A DNA stretch of 64,000 bases. Origin: a virus. Shown piece after piece: positions 18,079 through 26,619 of the stretch. The notes below the pieces were generated by a model. That model was given only the letters and a program-made list of their open reading frames with translations. It had not been told where the DNA came from and searched no databases. Both the position numbers and the translations under genes were made by a program. The first letter of the stretch is position 1. Every line of letters starts with the position of its first letter. The stretch is from the IMG/VR virus record IMGVR_UViG_3300022752_000025, positions 1 to 64,000 of that record; one strand, written 5' to 3'.

Positions 18079-18508
18079 TTTTTCTTGTTCTTGTTCTTGG
18101 TTTTAGAGCGCCAGCTTCTTTAGAAAATTCTTCTAGAAATTTTTTACGTTCTGCTTTTGAATATTTTAAACTTTTTTTATCTAAATTATTTTTTTCTCTA
18201 GGAACTCTTTCTGATGTTCCAACTATATTTCCTATTTTTTCTCCTCTTTTATATGTCTCTACAATTTCGCAATCTAATTTATTTAAATTTGGAACATGAT
18301 TGATTTCTGTTTCATTATCATAATCGTCATACTCATCATCATCTAGTTGTTTTATTTGTGGCTTTTGAATTACAGTTGATGTGATATTTTTTACTGGTAT
18401 TTTTGATATATTTTTATCAAATGGTAGACCGCACCCTGTGCAAAATTTTGGTTTATTAGATGTATAATTTGTTGGAGCACCACAATCAGAGCAGTATATT
18501 TTTAACAT
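18068..18508 (-). CDS. Zinc-ribbon protein
   Basis: 146 residues. The N-terminus is a zinc ribbon: 'YCSDCGAP' and 'FCTGCGLP' give two CxxC knuckles. An acidic linker (DDDEYDDYDNE) and a basic Lys/Arg tail follow. The proteins upstream of a sigma factor may be transcription modulators. Overlap with the sigma gene suggests coupled synthesis. Confidence 0.65.
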   Translation of the reverse strand: MLKIYCSDCGAPTNYTSNKPKFCTGCGLPFDKNISKIPVKNITSTVIQKPQIKQLDDDEYDDYDNETEINHVPNLNKLDCEIVETYKRGEKIGNIVGTSERVPREKNNLDKKSLKYSKAERKKFLEEFSKEAGALKPRTRTRKNAS

Positions 18509-18548
18509 AATATAAATTATATTAAAAATTAATTAAAATTTCAAGTAA

Positions 18549-18818
18549 TTATTTTCCTTTATTACATCCACAACCTGAAGGAGGTGGAGGAGGACCACCA
18601 TTATTTCCATAATATGCGTATGAACAGGGAATAGCTCCTCCTCCAGCTGCAACGCAGTCTTCATATTCCTTCTTAGTTTGTTTCCATTTTTCGCATTCTG
18701 CGTTAGATGCAGTTTTATTTTTTTCATCGGAACTCGTAGATTTTTTAATATTATTATAAATTGAAAGAGCTAATATTCCTACTAATGATGCGGTTCCTAC
18801 TGCAAATGATATTGTCAT
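18549..18818 (-). CDS. Small TM/Cys/Pro-rich virion-type peptide
   Basis: 89 residues. A single N-terminal transmembrane segment (about 3-22) is followed by a Lys/Glu segment with Cys residues and a tail 'GGPPPPPSGCGCNKGK'. It lies 12 nt after the 928-residue fiber gene. The Cys-plus-polyproline ending resembles the four larger paralogs at 25-29 kb, so it may be an abbreviated relative. Function is unknown. Confidence 0.6.
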   Translation of the reverse strand: MTISFAVGTASLVGILALSIYNNIKKSTSSDEKNKTASNAECEKWKQTKKEYEDCVAAGGGAIPCSYAYYGNNGGPPPPPSGCGCNKGK

Positions 18819-18830
18819 AAAATTTCTCCC

Positions 18831-21617
18831 TTAAAATTGAATATTATCAAAACTATTAATACCAGAAAATACAAAAGGTAATTTAAAATTACTATTTATA
18901 TTAGAAGTATATATATTTAGATTTCCACTAAATACTGGATTTGTTAGTTCAGAATAATTACCAGTACTTTCTACAGATAAATTTTCTGGAACTATTGAGA
19001 CTGGAAGCCCAAGTGCAAATTGTCCCCCAGTTATACCAACGTATAGTGGAATACTATCTGAAATTGTACTTGGTACATTAAATATAATTGTATTTATTCT
19101 ATTCCCACTTATTATATTATAAAATCTTGCTGCGCCATTAAAAGAATATAAATTAGAATTATTATATATTGGTTGCCCAGTCCAAAAAGCTAAACCTAAA
19201 TTATTTATAATATTATCATTTAAATTAGTTGCATTAACAAATGCGTAAGATTTATTTTTTTCTAATTTTAAATCTTTCATTAATTTATAATTTATATTAT
19301 CTGAGGTATACATTGGTTGATCTGAGGAAATTGAATAACCAGTTGCTACATATCGCTCTGTTACTTTCCACCAAGGATAATAATTAATTCTTTCTGTTGC
19401 TCTTATTTTACTAAATAATGGAGTTCTTCTTGCGTTAAAATTATAAGTTATAAAATTATATTCTTTAACTTGACCAGTTAAATTAACTCCTGTTGTAAGA
19501 AATGGTATTTTTTCTGTACCGCCCAATATATTAAAATATCCGCTAAATTGAGCTCCTGCATTCCAATAAATTTTATCTGCAGTATTTAAATTTGGATTGA
19601 ATTCTGTTAATCTATAATTATTTAAAACTTTTTTATTGTATTCTGGTTCAAAAACTCGAACTTGATCTGCTTTTATTTCAAATGAATTTGAATTTCCAGA
19701 ATTTATTTGTAAAAATCTATATCTTTTACCTCTAAGTAAATTAAGGATTCCAGTAGAACTATTGAATTTAATATTTCCATTTTCAAATTTAACTGTAAAA
19801 TTTGCTCCACTAATATTTGGTTTTGGTGGTAACATTACTGATGTATCTATTACAAATCTTAAATCTTGTTGGATTGCTCCAGAAATTGGATTAAATTTTT
19901 TATCTGTAAAAAATCCACTAAAACCAGAAATCCATCTAAATATTTGGGTAGATGAATTTAAATTTTGAATCCAAGGAACGTCACTACTAACTGAGTAATA
20001 TGTTTCTCCTTGTTTTAATGGGTAAATTGTTTTTAAATCTTTAAATATTCCAGTATTAGAATATTCTGCAATTTTATTTATTTTTTTATTTAAATCATTT
20101 TTAATAGAATCTGATTCTAATATACCACCAGTAGCATACAAAGTAAGTCCAAAGAATTTATTATTTTTATTTATAATTCCAGAATTATAAAATTTAACTA
20201 TTTCATTTTTAAGAGAATATGGCTTATAACTTCCACTTATATTTGTTTCATAAAAATAATCATCAGAAAAAATTTCTGCATTATTGAAATTTATATTTAA
20301 ATTTAATGGAATTGAAAATCTTTGACTTTTAAATCCAGTAAAATTCGACCCTAGTATTTCGCCAGTAGCTCTATAGATATAAATATTTTCATTTCTTGAA
20401 ATTAAATTAGAATTAATATTTCCAGTTAAATTTTTTGTATCAATTTTAATTTGAAAATATAAAACTGAATCCTTACCAAGAGAAAATAAATTAATATTTT
20501 GACCAGAAAAAATACTATTTTGTTCAGATGTCCATTTATAATCAAAATTATAAGAAGGAATATCTGGTATTATTTCCATAATTCCTGTATCTGATCCGCC
20601 AAAATAAAACTTTTGTGTAATTGTTCCAGTATTATAAACATAAAAATCTTTAATAAAAAATTGAGGATAAGTTCCAGAGCATTTAATATTAAATCCAGAA
20701 TTGATATTATATAAGCTACCAGTTAAATTCGTGGCGTATAACTCTCCCCAACCTAAAGTATTTGGAGTATTAGTTAAAGTTGGAGTATATTGTACATTTA
20801 AATTACCAGTATAAAAGAATACATTATATCTTGTTTGATTTGGTTGTTCATTTATTTTTCCTAAAATTTTTCCTGCAGATGTTATATTTTTTCTTTTATT
20901 ATATTGATTTTTATCTGGTATTAATAAAATACGATAATTATAATTATTAACATTTTCTCTATTTAATCCAGAAAGAAAGAATATTTTATTATAACCAATT
21001 CTTTCTCCAGTAGCATAACCCAAAGTTTGTCCTGTCAAAATTCCGTATTCAAATAATTCTTGCTGAGAATAAGCTATGTTTGCTCCCATATCTCCAATTT
21101 GTACTCCACTGTGATCAAAAATTTCATTTAAATTTTTATATGGGAATGGTCTTGCTTCTCCTCCTGAAGCAAATGTGTTTGCGTTGATAAATCCACCTAT
21201 AACATAATTTGATGAGTCAATTTTTGTATTATATCCAGACCAAATTTCATCTATATATAAACCGGTAGATTTTGCATTTGTATATGGTAAATTATCCCTA
21301 GAATAATAAATATTATCTGTATAAGAAAAAGAAAAATCTCCATCCGCTAAACCTTTTTGTGAAAACCATCCGTCTCTATACCATTTACCTAAATAATTTT
21401 CTTCTCTTTTTGATTCTATTGTGTTTATATATTTTTGGTTCTTTTTAGATGAACCTTTTGGAATAAAGCCTAAATTACTAGCTTCATTAAATTTTTGTTT
21501 AAAAATTGGTTTTAATAAATTTAAATTTCCATTTTCAATAAAAATCTCATCTTTTAAAGCAATAAAATCATTTATTGCTTCTGCAGAAATATTTCCTGTT
21601 ATTCCAAATCTTTTCAT
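18831..21617 (-). CDS. Large fiber/tail structural protein
   Basis: 928 residues, very rich in Asn, Ile, Tyr, Gly and Ser with many beta-strand repeats such as 'YNTGTITQKFYFGG'. There are no Cys-rich or enzymatic motifs. The sequence type and late position fit a long tail fiber or receptor-binding protein. It is preceded by a 400-nt structured leader containing a group I-like RNA. Confidence 0.6.
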   Translation of the reverse strand: MKRFGITGNISAEAINDFIALKDEIFIENGNLNLLKPIFKQKFNEASNLGFIPKGSSKKNQKYINTIESKREENYLGKWYRDGWFSQKGLADGDFSFSYTDNIYYSRDNLPYTNAKSTGLYIDEIWSGYNTKIDSSNYVIGGFINANTFASGGEARPFPYKNLNEIFDHSGVQIGDMGANIAYSQQELFEYGILTGQTLGYATGERIGYNKIFFLSGLNRENVNNYNYRILLIPDKNQYNKRKNITSAGKILGKINEQPNQTRYNVFFYTGNLNVQYTPTLTNTPNTLGWGELYATNLTGSLYNINSGFNIKCSGTYPQFFIKDFYVYNTGTITQKFYFGGSDTGIMEIIPDIPSYNFDYKWTSEQNSIFSGQNINLFSLGKDSVLYFQIKIDTKNLTGNINSNLISRNENIYIYRATGEILGSNFTGFKSQRFSIPLNLNINFNNAEIFSDDYFYETNISGSYKPYSLKNEIVKFYNSGIINKNNKFFGLTLYATGGILESDSIKNDLNKKINKIAEYSNTGIFKDLKTIYPLKQGETYYSVSSDVPWIQNLNSSTQIFRWISGFSGFFTDKKFNPISGAIQQDLRFVIDTSVMLPPKPNISGANFTVKFENGNIKFNSSTGILNLLRGKRYRFLQINSGNSNSFEIKADQVRVFEPEYNKKVLNNYRLTEFNPNLNTADKIYWNAGAQFSGYFNILGGTEKIPFLTTGVNLTGQVKEYNFITYNFNARRTPLFSKIRATERINYYPWWKVTERYVATGYSISSDQPMYTSDNINYKLMKDLKLEKNKSYAFVNATNLNDNIINNLGLAFWTGQPIYNNSNLYSFNGAARFYNIISGNRINTIIFNVPSTISDSIPLYVGITGGQFALGLPVSIVPENLSVESTGNYSELTNPVFSGNLNIYTSNINSNFKLPFVFSGINSFDNIQF

Positions 21618-21639
21618 AATTTTAGCCTTAATTTATTAA

Positions 21640-22012
21640 GTCTGCAGTGTTGTCTTTGGATCAACAAACTCAAGGAACCGGCCTTTAGACCTTTATCCGT
21701 AAAGAGTTCTATTTTTATGATCCTCTAGACGAGGCTCTGTTTTTTTGGCTTAATAAAAACACATTAACGTTTATTTCTCGAAATTTATATCAAGAAACTC
21801 GGTATTACTACCAAGATCGGACTATATCTTGCTTACTAACTTTCATTAGTAAGACCGGGCGCTCGTGTCTCTGTTATTGTTACGGTAACTCAAGAGTTAG
21901 TCTCTACACCTTCATACTTCGTTTTTACCGTGAAGCAAGCTTGGCTCGGTATAATCCACTTGGGACTTCCACCGAATTCACCCAGTATGGCCAATAGAAT
22001 TTTAAAGAACTA
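21640..22012 (-). ncRNA. Group I intron-like ribozyme
   Basis: This 411-nt gap between PhoH and the fiber gene shows the classical core in order on the minus strand: P (AATTCGGTGGAAGTCCC, 21962-21978), Q (ATACCGAGCC, 21943-21952), R (GTGTAGAGACTAAC, about 21895-21909) and S (AAGATATAGTCCGA, 21817-21830). A P8 hairpin (21831-21853) sits between R and S, with P9-like hairpins after. No homing endonuclease is present. Splice sites are not resolved. Downstream is an open reading segment (21637-21690) that could be exonic. Confidence 0.75.
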
Positions 22013-22018
22013 TTTTAA

Positions 22019-22025
22019 ATTACAC
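22019..22025 (-). promoter_or_regulatory. Late-type GTGTAAT motif before the intron-like RNA
   Basis: GTGTAAT follows the PhoH stop codon by 3 nt and lies only ~40 nt before the ribozyme core, so the RNA would sit near the 5' end of the fiber-gene transcript. Confidence 0.45.
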
Positions 22026-22028
22026 TTT

Positions 22029-22751
22029 TTATTTCAATTCTTCAAATTTTTCAATAATATAAGCTAAGATATCATTCCTCATAATATCATCTGTTCCAAA
22101 TTTAAAAGTAACAATACCTTTATCAAAACTTTTTTTATCATCAAAAAGATTATATATTTTTTCAAATCCACTATTTTTAATATCTGATTGTCTTATATCT
22201 CCTATTAATATTAACTTACTAAATCTACCCATTCTAGTAGTAATTAATAAAAGATCATGTATACTTAAATTTTGTGCCTCATCGCAAATTATATAACTCG
22301 CATTTATGCTTAAACCTCTAAGAAATCCTACGGGTAATCCTTTAACTCTTTCTTCTTTTAATAATCTTTCTACTTGATTTTTGGGAAGCAATTCATGTAA
22401 TTTATCCATAAGAGGTTGTAAATATGGATCTAATTTGCTATGAAGATCTCCTTTAAGGAACCCAAGATTGTGAGTAGAGCTTTCAACTGGATTGCGAATA
22501 TAAAATATTTCTCCTATTTTTTTATTAGATAAAGCCTGTAATGCTCCATATACTGAAAGTAAGCTTTTTGCAGTTCCAGCTGGGCCTTTACAAAAAACTA
22601 TTTTTGTATCTTTATTTTGAATTAATTCAATGAATTTCTTTTGATTTTCTGTCCATTGTAATTCTCGAATATCCAAGCCGCCTTCAATTTTATCTCTTTG
22701 AGGAACTACTGGCGATCTATCTTCTTGTTTTTGTTTATGTTTTTTTGACAT
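22029..22751 (-). CDS. phoH: PhoH-like ATPase
   Basis: 240 residues. Walker A is 'VFCKGPAGTAKSLLSV' (about residues 52-67) and Walker B 'YIICDEAQNLSIHDL'. Next come 'TRMGRFSKLILIGDIRQSD' and the family-typical C-terminus. PhoH-like proteins are common auxiliary phage genes with ATPase, RNA-related or stress roles. Length is normal. Confidence 0.88.
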   Translation of the reverse strand: MSKKHKQKQEDRSPVVPQRDKIEGGLDIRELQWTENQKKFIELIQNKDTKIVFCKGPAGTAKSLLSVYGALQALSNKKIGEIFYIRNPVESSTHNLGFLKGDLHSKLDPYLQPLMDKLHELLPKNQVERLLKEERVKGLPVGFLRGLSINASYIICDEAQNLSIHDLLLITTRMGRFSKLILIGDIRQSDIKNSGFEKIYNLFDDKKSFDKGIVTFKFGTDDIMRNDILAYIIEKFEELK

Positions 22752-22768
22752 TCTACGTTACAAAAATA

Positions 22769-22783
22769 ATTACACTGTGTAAT
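22769..22783. promoter_or_regulatory. Bidirectional late promoter palindrome
   Basis: ATTACACTGTGTAAT is a perfect inverted pair of the late motif. It sits 17 nt upstream of the PhoH ATG on the minus strand and 16 nt upstream of the divergent ATG at 22800 on the plus strand, the only elements in this 48-nt gap. Confidence 0.6.
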
Positions 22784-22799
22784 TTAAAATAGAAATATT

Positions 22800-23441
22800 A
22801 TGAGTTTTTTAAATGCAAATATACCTCCTATTGAATGTTATGTAAGAGGCAATTATTTAAGAAATCAAAAAGATTCTCATGATAAATATTTTTCATGTTT
22901 AATTTTTGGGGTATCAAGTATTCCTGGTCAAGTTCCGCTTTTTAATTTTTTAATGGAAGATGGAGGAATCTGGTGGCATGCTCCAATTAGCGCATTTACT
23001 TCTAAAGAAGGAGCACCAGAACAAGATCTTCATGAATTAGAACTTTGGGATAGTTTTAGTTATCATATTGCTATAACTAAATTTTCTTTATTTGAAAATA
23101 AAAAAATGAAATTTCTTTCTAGGAATGGTGAAGAATATTTAGGTACATATTTATTTACTTTAGATTGGGCGCATAGTGATCATAATGAAATAAATTTTGG
23201 TTTTAGTGAGCATCCAGATCAACATAAATGTGGGCATGTGCTTAAATTGGATAATGGTAATTTTGCAATACAGCCTAATAATCGTATAAGAGTTTATGAT
23301 CCTAATTTTGTGACAAAACAAGGGCAAACTCTTATAGAAAGAAAAGTAAATACTCAGATTTATACAGTAGAAAATTGCCCAAAATGGGTAACTGAGGATT
23401 CTGATAATTATGAATATAGTGTAAATAAGACAAATGGCTAA
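22800..23441 (+). CDS. Conserved-type phage protein of unknown function
   Basis: 213 residues, soluble, aromatic- and His-rich ('LDWAHSDHNEINFGFSEHPDQHKCGH'). It opens a three-gene plus-strand operon with overlapping ends and has the bidirectional late motif upstream, so it is probably a late or virion protein. I do not recognise the family. Confidence 0.7.
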   Translation: MSFLNANIPPIECYVRGNYLRNQKDSHDKYFSCLIFGVSSIPGQVPLFNFLMEDGGIWWHAPISAFTSKEGAPEQDLHELELWDSFSYHIAITKFSLFENKKMKFLSRNGEEYLGTYLFTLDWAHSDHNEINFGFSEHPDQHKCGHVLKLDNGNFAIQPNNRIRVYDPNFVTKQGQTLIERKVNTQIYTVENCPKWVTEDSDNYEYSVNKTNG

Positions 23442-23838
23442 CGAAGGACTCATTTTCCCTAAATTAACAGAAAGACAAAAAGATCTTTATCTTAAAGTCA
23501 TAACAAATCTTCAAACATACGGATATTTTGATCGTGGCAATGGGTCAAATGGAATACAATATTTAAGCGCTGAACAAAATCCATTTAAAGAACAAGGCCT
23601 TGAATGTGAATATTGTGTTTTTTATTATTTAGAAGGAAATAACCCTAGGTGCGAATTAATTCAAGGCGATATTGATAATGAGGGATGGTGCAAATTTTGG
23701 ATTATAAGCGAACAAGACATAAGAGAAGAATCTAGAGCAGCTTTTAGATTACTTAATAAAAAAAATAAAACTTATGAAATAACTTATGATCTAAAAAGAG
23801 GTAAAGATGAAACAACAAACATTCAAAATAACAAATAA
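23434..23838 (+). CDS. Small protein with HiPIP-like four-Cys motif
   Basis: 134 residues. Four cysteines are spaced as 'CEYCVFYYLEGNNPRCELI...GDIDNEGWCKFW', that is CxxC, Cys, and GWCxxW. This is the pattern of high-potential iron-sulfur proteins and of a motif seen in some phage head proteins. It may bind a [4Fe-4S] cluster or zinc. It overlaps both neighbours (8 nt and 32 nt), indicating coupled translation. Confidence 0.6.
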   Translation: MANEGLIFPKLTERQKDLYLKVITNLQTYGYFDRGNGSNGIQYLSAEQNPFKEQGLECEYCVFYYLEGNNPRCELIQGDIDNEGWCKFWIISEQDIREESRAAFRLLNKKNKTYEITYDLKRGKDETTNIQNNK

Positions 23839-24091
23839 AAATATTCTTGAGGGAGAAAAAGCAAATCCTCAAAATTGCGCTATAGCTAGAGCTATTAAAA
23901 GTAAAATGAATAAAAAAATTAAAAATTTATCTGTACTACCAACTCAAGTAGTAGTTGAGATTGATAAAAATATTTTTGTTGCTGAAATGCCAAAAGATGG
24001 TACAAATTTTATCAAAAGATTTGATCGTGGTCTTGCTGTAAATGCTTTTAAATTAAATTTAAAATTTAAAAAAGGTTACGCTTTAGTTTAA
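23807..24091 (+). CDS. Conserved small phage protein (NCxIARAI...FDRG type)
   Basis: 94 residues. The motifs 'NPQNCAIARAIKSK', 'VVVEIDKNIFVAEM' and 'FIKRFDRGLAVNAFKLNLKF' look like a small family recurring in unrelated phages. The ATG is preceded by AGAGGTAAAG. The gene is convergent with, and overlaps by 4 nt, the membrane-protein gene on the minus strand. Confidence 0.6.
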   Translation: MKQQTFKITNKNILEGEKANPQNCAIARAIKSKMNKKIKNLSVLPTQVVVEIDKNIFVAEMPKDGTNFIKRFDRGLAVNAFKLNLKFKKGYALV

Positions 24092-25083
24092 ATCTTAATA
24101 TTTGGGTCTGCTAGTTCTGGATTGTGAGGCCTTTTCGTGCCTCTTTTATAATCTTTATATATATGTTTTATAATTTCAACAGGTTTTTCTATAACTTTTT
24201 CTACTATTTTCTCTATTACTTTCTCATTAGAGGAATTTAGATTATTGGCGTTTCCTTCTTTTAATAAAGAATTATAAGCTATAACTAAACAAACAGCTAA
24301 TGGATCAAAGACTATAACAATTAAAATAATAAAAATTCTTACGGCGGTTTCTATTTTTAAATTAAAAGCTTCGGCAACAAATTTAAAAGTTCCAATTTCT
24401 CCTTTTGTATTGTCTGCTTCTAAAGTCATAATTTCTTGCGCATTTTTAGAAGCTTTCTCTTCTAAGTTTTGAAGATCTAAAGTTACAGTTTGTATTTGAG
24501 TAAAAAGTGTGTTTATATTTTGTTGTGAATTTTCTACTATTTTATTGCGGCTTTCTAATAATTTATTATCTGTAACTTTTTCGGTTTTACCAGAACTAAA
24601 TAATCCGCCGCTAGTAGTTTTAGTTGTAGTAACATCTTGTTTTACTGCTGAATCTAAAGAGTTTTGGTATGTTTTTTGAAGTTCAATTAAATCTCTTAAT
24701 TTATTTTTATTAAAATCTACTTGGGATGTCAAAAAGGTTTGTTGAGATTTTAAGGCTTGGATCTTAGAAATATTTAAACTATATTGAGAAAAATTTCTTT
24801 GAAATGCATCTGAAAGAAAACCAAATATACCTAAACTCGTTATACTCATTAATAATAAAACCGCTATTAACATATATCTTTTAAGCACTTTATTTGCCTG
24901 TTTCCAATATCTATATAAATAGCTTGCTGATATTAATTTGGCAAATTCAAGGCTTCCTGCCATTAATGCAACACTCCAAAAACTTGCTGCAAATAATAGA
25001 GCTATTCCTTTTACTGAAAAAAACGCTGCACAAGACGCTAATATAAATGCTGATGATCCTAATAATATATTAAATAACTTCAC
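24088..25083 (-). CDS. Multi-pass membrane protein with coiled coil
   Basis: 331 residues. Three hydrophobic segments occupy the first ~95 residues, a long Gln/Lys/Glu coiled coil runs from about 100 to 235, another membrane segment (about 245-272) follows, and the tail is Lys/Pro-rich. The segment 'SLEFAKLISASYLYRYWK' is typical of a membrane-protein family widespread in marine and freshwater phages. Function is unknown. Confidence 0.65.
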   Translation of the reverse strand: MKLFNILLGSSAFILASCAAFFSVKGIALLFAASFWSVALMAGSLEFAKLISASYLYRYWKQANKVLKRYMLIAVLLLMSITSLGIFGFLSDAFQRNFSQYSLNISKIQALKSQQTFLTSQVDFNKNKLRDLIELQKTYQNSLDSAVKQDVTTTKTTSGGLFSSGKTEKVTDNKLLESRNKIVENSQQNINTLFTQIQTVTLDLQNLEEKASKNAQEIMTLEADNTKGEIGTFKFVAEAFNLKIETAVRIFIILIVIVFDPLAVCLVIAYNSLLKEGNANNLNSSNEKVIEKIVEKVIEKPVEIIKHIYKDYKRGTKRPHNPELADPNIKI

Positions 25084-25086
25084 ATA

Positions 25087-25347
25087 TTATTTACACTTCT
25101 TTGACTTTATATTTTTCTTTAATATTTCTTTTAAATCTAATAGTTTTATATCTTTCTTTGGGTTTTTATATTTTGCTTCTAATATTGATTGTTTTATAAT
25201 TATCTCTTGCTTATAAGGCGTTATATCTTCTGCTCCGACCAAAATTAAAGGCTTACTATCTGAATTAAATTTAAATAAAAATAATAAAAATTTAAAAGAA
25301 ATAAAAAGTAAAAATAAATATATTATACTACTAATTAACCCAGACAT
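25087..25347 (-). CDS. Small single-TM protein
   Basis: 86 residues from the ATG at 25347. An N-terminal membrane segment ('ISSIIYLFLLFISFKFLLFLF') is followed by a charged cytoplasmic part. A longer in-frame extension would overlap the plus-strand paralog gene and its promoter and is rejected. It stands 3 nt upstream of the 331-residue membrane protein. Confidence 0.6.
   Translation of the reverse strand: MSGLISSIIYLFLLFISFKFLLFLFKFNSDSKPLILVGAEDITPYKQEIIIKQSILEAKYKNPKKDIKLLDLKEILKKNIKSKKCK
25090..25096 (-). promoter_or_regulatory. Late-type GTGTAAA motif
   Basis: GTGTAAA ends 6 nt before the ATG at 25083. Confidence 0.4.
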
Positions 25348-25400
25348 ATTAATATTATAATATAAACACAAAAGTAAGTAAAGTAAAAAAAAATAATATA

Positions 25401-25407
25401 GTGTAAT
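25401..25407 (+). promoter_or_regulatory. Late-type GTGTAAT motif
   Basis: GTGTAAT on the plus strand ends 8 nt before the ATG at 25416. Confidence 0.5.
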
Positions 25408-25415
25408 ATAAACGT

Positions 25416-25907
25416 ATGGCCTGCGAGTATATACATATTGATGATTGCATGATGACTCCTGTTGGTCAACCGGATTGTCCAGGCTGTGAGGGATCTTGTC
25501 CTGATTTTGAGCCATATGGATTTGGTTGTGATGTACCAAAGTATTGTGAAGCATGCGAAGAAGATGGATGCTCTGAATGCAAACTTGTTCAAGAAGGTCC
25601 AGAGAAAAGAATAGTTGGTCCATATTGGTGTGGTCCAACTTTTAATATTAACCCAAATCCACCACCAGAAAGACTTTTTTGTAAAGGGTTGGGGATAGGA
25701 GCAACTAATACTCTAGATAGATTGTATGGATATAAATGGGTATATGATTGCTTTTGGAAAAATCCTCTTCCGCCCCACTGTTCACCTCCACCACCCCCAC
25801 CACCATCTCCACCATCTCCACCAAATCCTAATCCTCCAACAAATTGCGTTGGAGGAGGAAAAGGTGATAACGGCGGACAACCTCAACCTCAGCCTCCACC
25901 AGAATAA
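25416..25907 (+). CDS. Cys-rich/polyproline paralog 1 (TNCVGGG family)
   Basis: 163 residues. A Cys-rich head ('CPGCEGSCPDF', 'YCEACEEDGCSECK') is followed by 'NPLPPHCSPPPPP', a PPSPP-type rod, the conserved 'NPPTNCVGGG' and a short Gly/Gln/Pro tail ending PPPE. Three paralogs lie at 27-28.8 kb. It has no signal peptide. The layout suggests a disulfide- or metal-stabilised head on a rigid stalk, perhaps a virion decoration. Function is unknown. Confidence 0.75.
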   Translation: MACEYIHIDDCMMTPVGQPDCPGCEGSCPDFEPYGFGCDVPKYCEACEEDGCSECKLVQEGPEKRIVGPYWCGPTFNINPNPPPERLFCKGLGIGATNTLDRLYGYKWVYDCFWKNPLPPHCSPPPPPPPSPPSPPNPNPPTNCVGGGKGDNGGQPQPQPPPE

Positions 25908-25933
25908 ATTAAACTTTTAATGTAATACTTTAC

Positions 25934-26617
25934 ATGAAAATCAGAAAATGCAAACAACATACGCACAAATGTAAATATGCAGAAATGGGAAATAGTAGAA
26001 GGCGTGGATATAGATTAAAAAAATGTTGCAGAGCAGGCTTAATGGCTATTTTAGAAAAAATTCCTTATATTTTTGAAGGATTAGATTGGTGGCTAGAATT
26101 CGGCACATTGTTAGGTCTTGTAAGAGAAGGAAAAATTATAGATTGGGATAATGATTTAGATATAGGAGTTATGGAAGAAACTATGACTCAAGAAAATATA
26201 GAAAAAATAAAAAAAAGATGTGAAGAATTTGGTTTTTACTTTTTTTCAAAAGATTATAATGGATTTAGAAGAATTTATTATAGCAAAACAAATGGTTTAT
26301 ACTGTGATATATGGACTTTTAAAAAAGACGAAAATAATATGATTGATGCAATCAGCAATTGGACTCCAGCTATGCATGATGAAAAATTTACTAAAAATAA
26401 AGATATCTTAATTAGAAATAATATTTCTTATAATATACCATCAAATGTTAATGAATTTTTACGAATAAGATATGGAAATTGGCAACACCCACGAGAATGC
26501 AGAAGATCTTATAAAGATGGCAGACTTTTGTACAAAGAAAACTATGAGGTTAAACTAAATGATAAAAAACAACCTCTTCCATCAATCGTAGAAGATCATA
26601 AAAAAAATAAATATTAA
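25934..26617 (+). CDS. LicD-family phosphotransferase
   Basis: 227 residues. LicD hallmarks are 'WWLEFGTLLGLVREG' and 'IDWDNDLDIGV', followed by 'GLYCDIWTF'. The family moves a phospho-alcohol (phosphocholine, glycerol- or ribitol-phosphate) from a CDP-carrier to a glycan. The next gene encodes a likely CDP-alcohol synthase, so the two probably form a modification pathway for a phage or host surface glycan. The N-terminus is Cys/His/Lys-rich. Confidence 0.8.
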   Translation: MKIRKCKQHTHKCKYAEMGNSRRRGYRLKKCCRAGLMAILEKIPYIFEGLDWWLEFGTLLGLVREGKIIDWDNDLDIGVMEETMTQENIEKIKKRCEEFGFYFFSKDYNGFRRIYYSKTNGLYCDIWTFKKDENNMIDAISNWTPAMHDEKFTKNKDILIRNNISYNIPSNVNEFLRIRYGNWQHPRECRRSYKDGRLLYKENYEVKLNDKKQPLPSIVEDHKKNKY

Positions 26618-26619
26618 AA

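Noticed and set aside
25348-25638. N-terminal extension of the minus-strand ORF ending at 25087
   Set aside because: It lies opposite the well-supported Cys/Pro paralog at 25416 and its composition (His/Gln/Pro) is a shadow of that gene. The ATG at 25347 gives a normal membrane protein.
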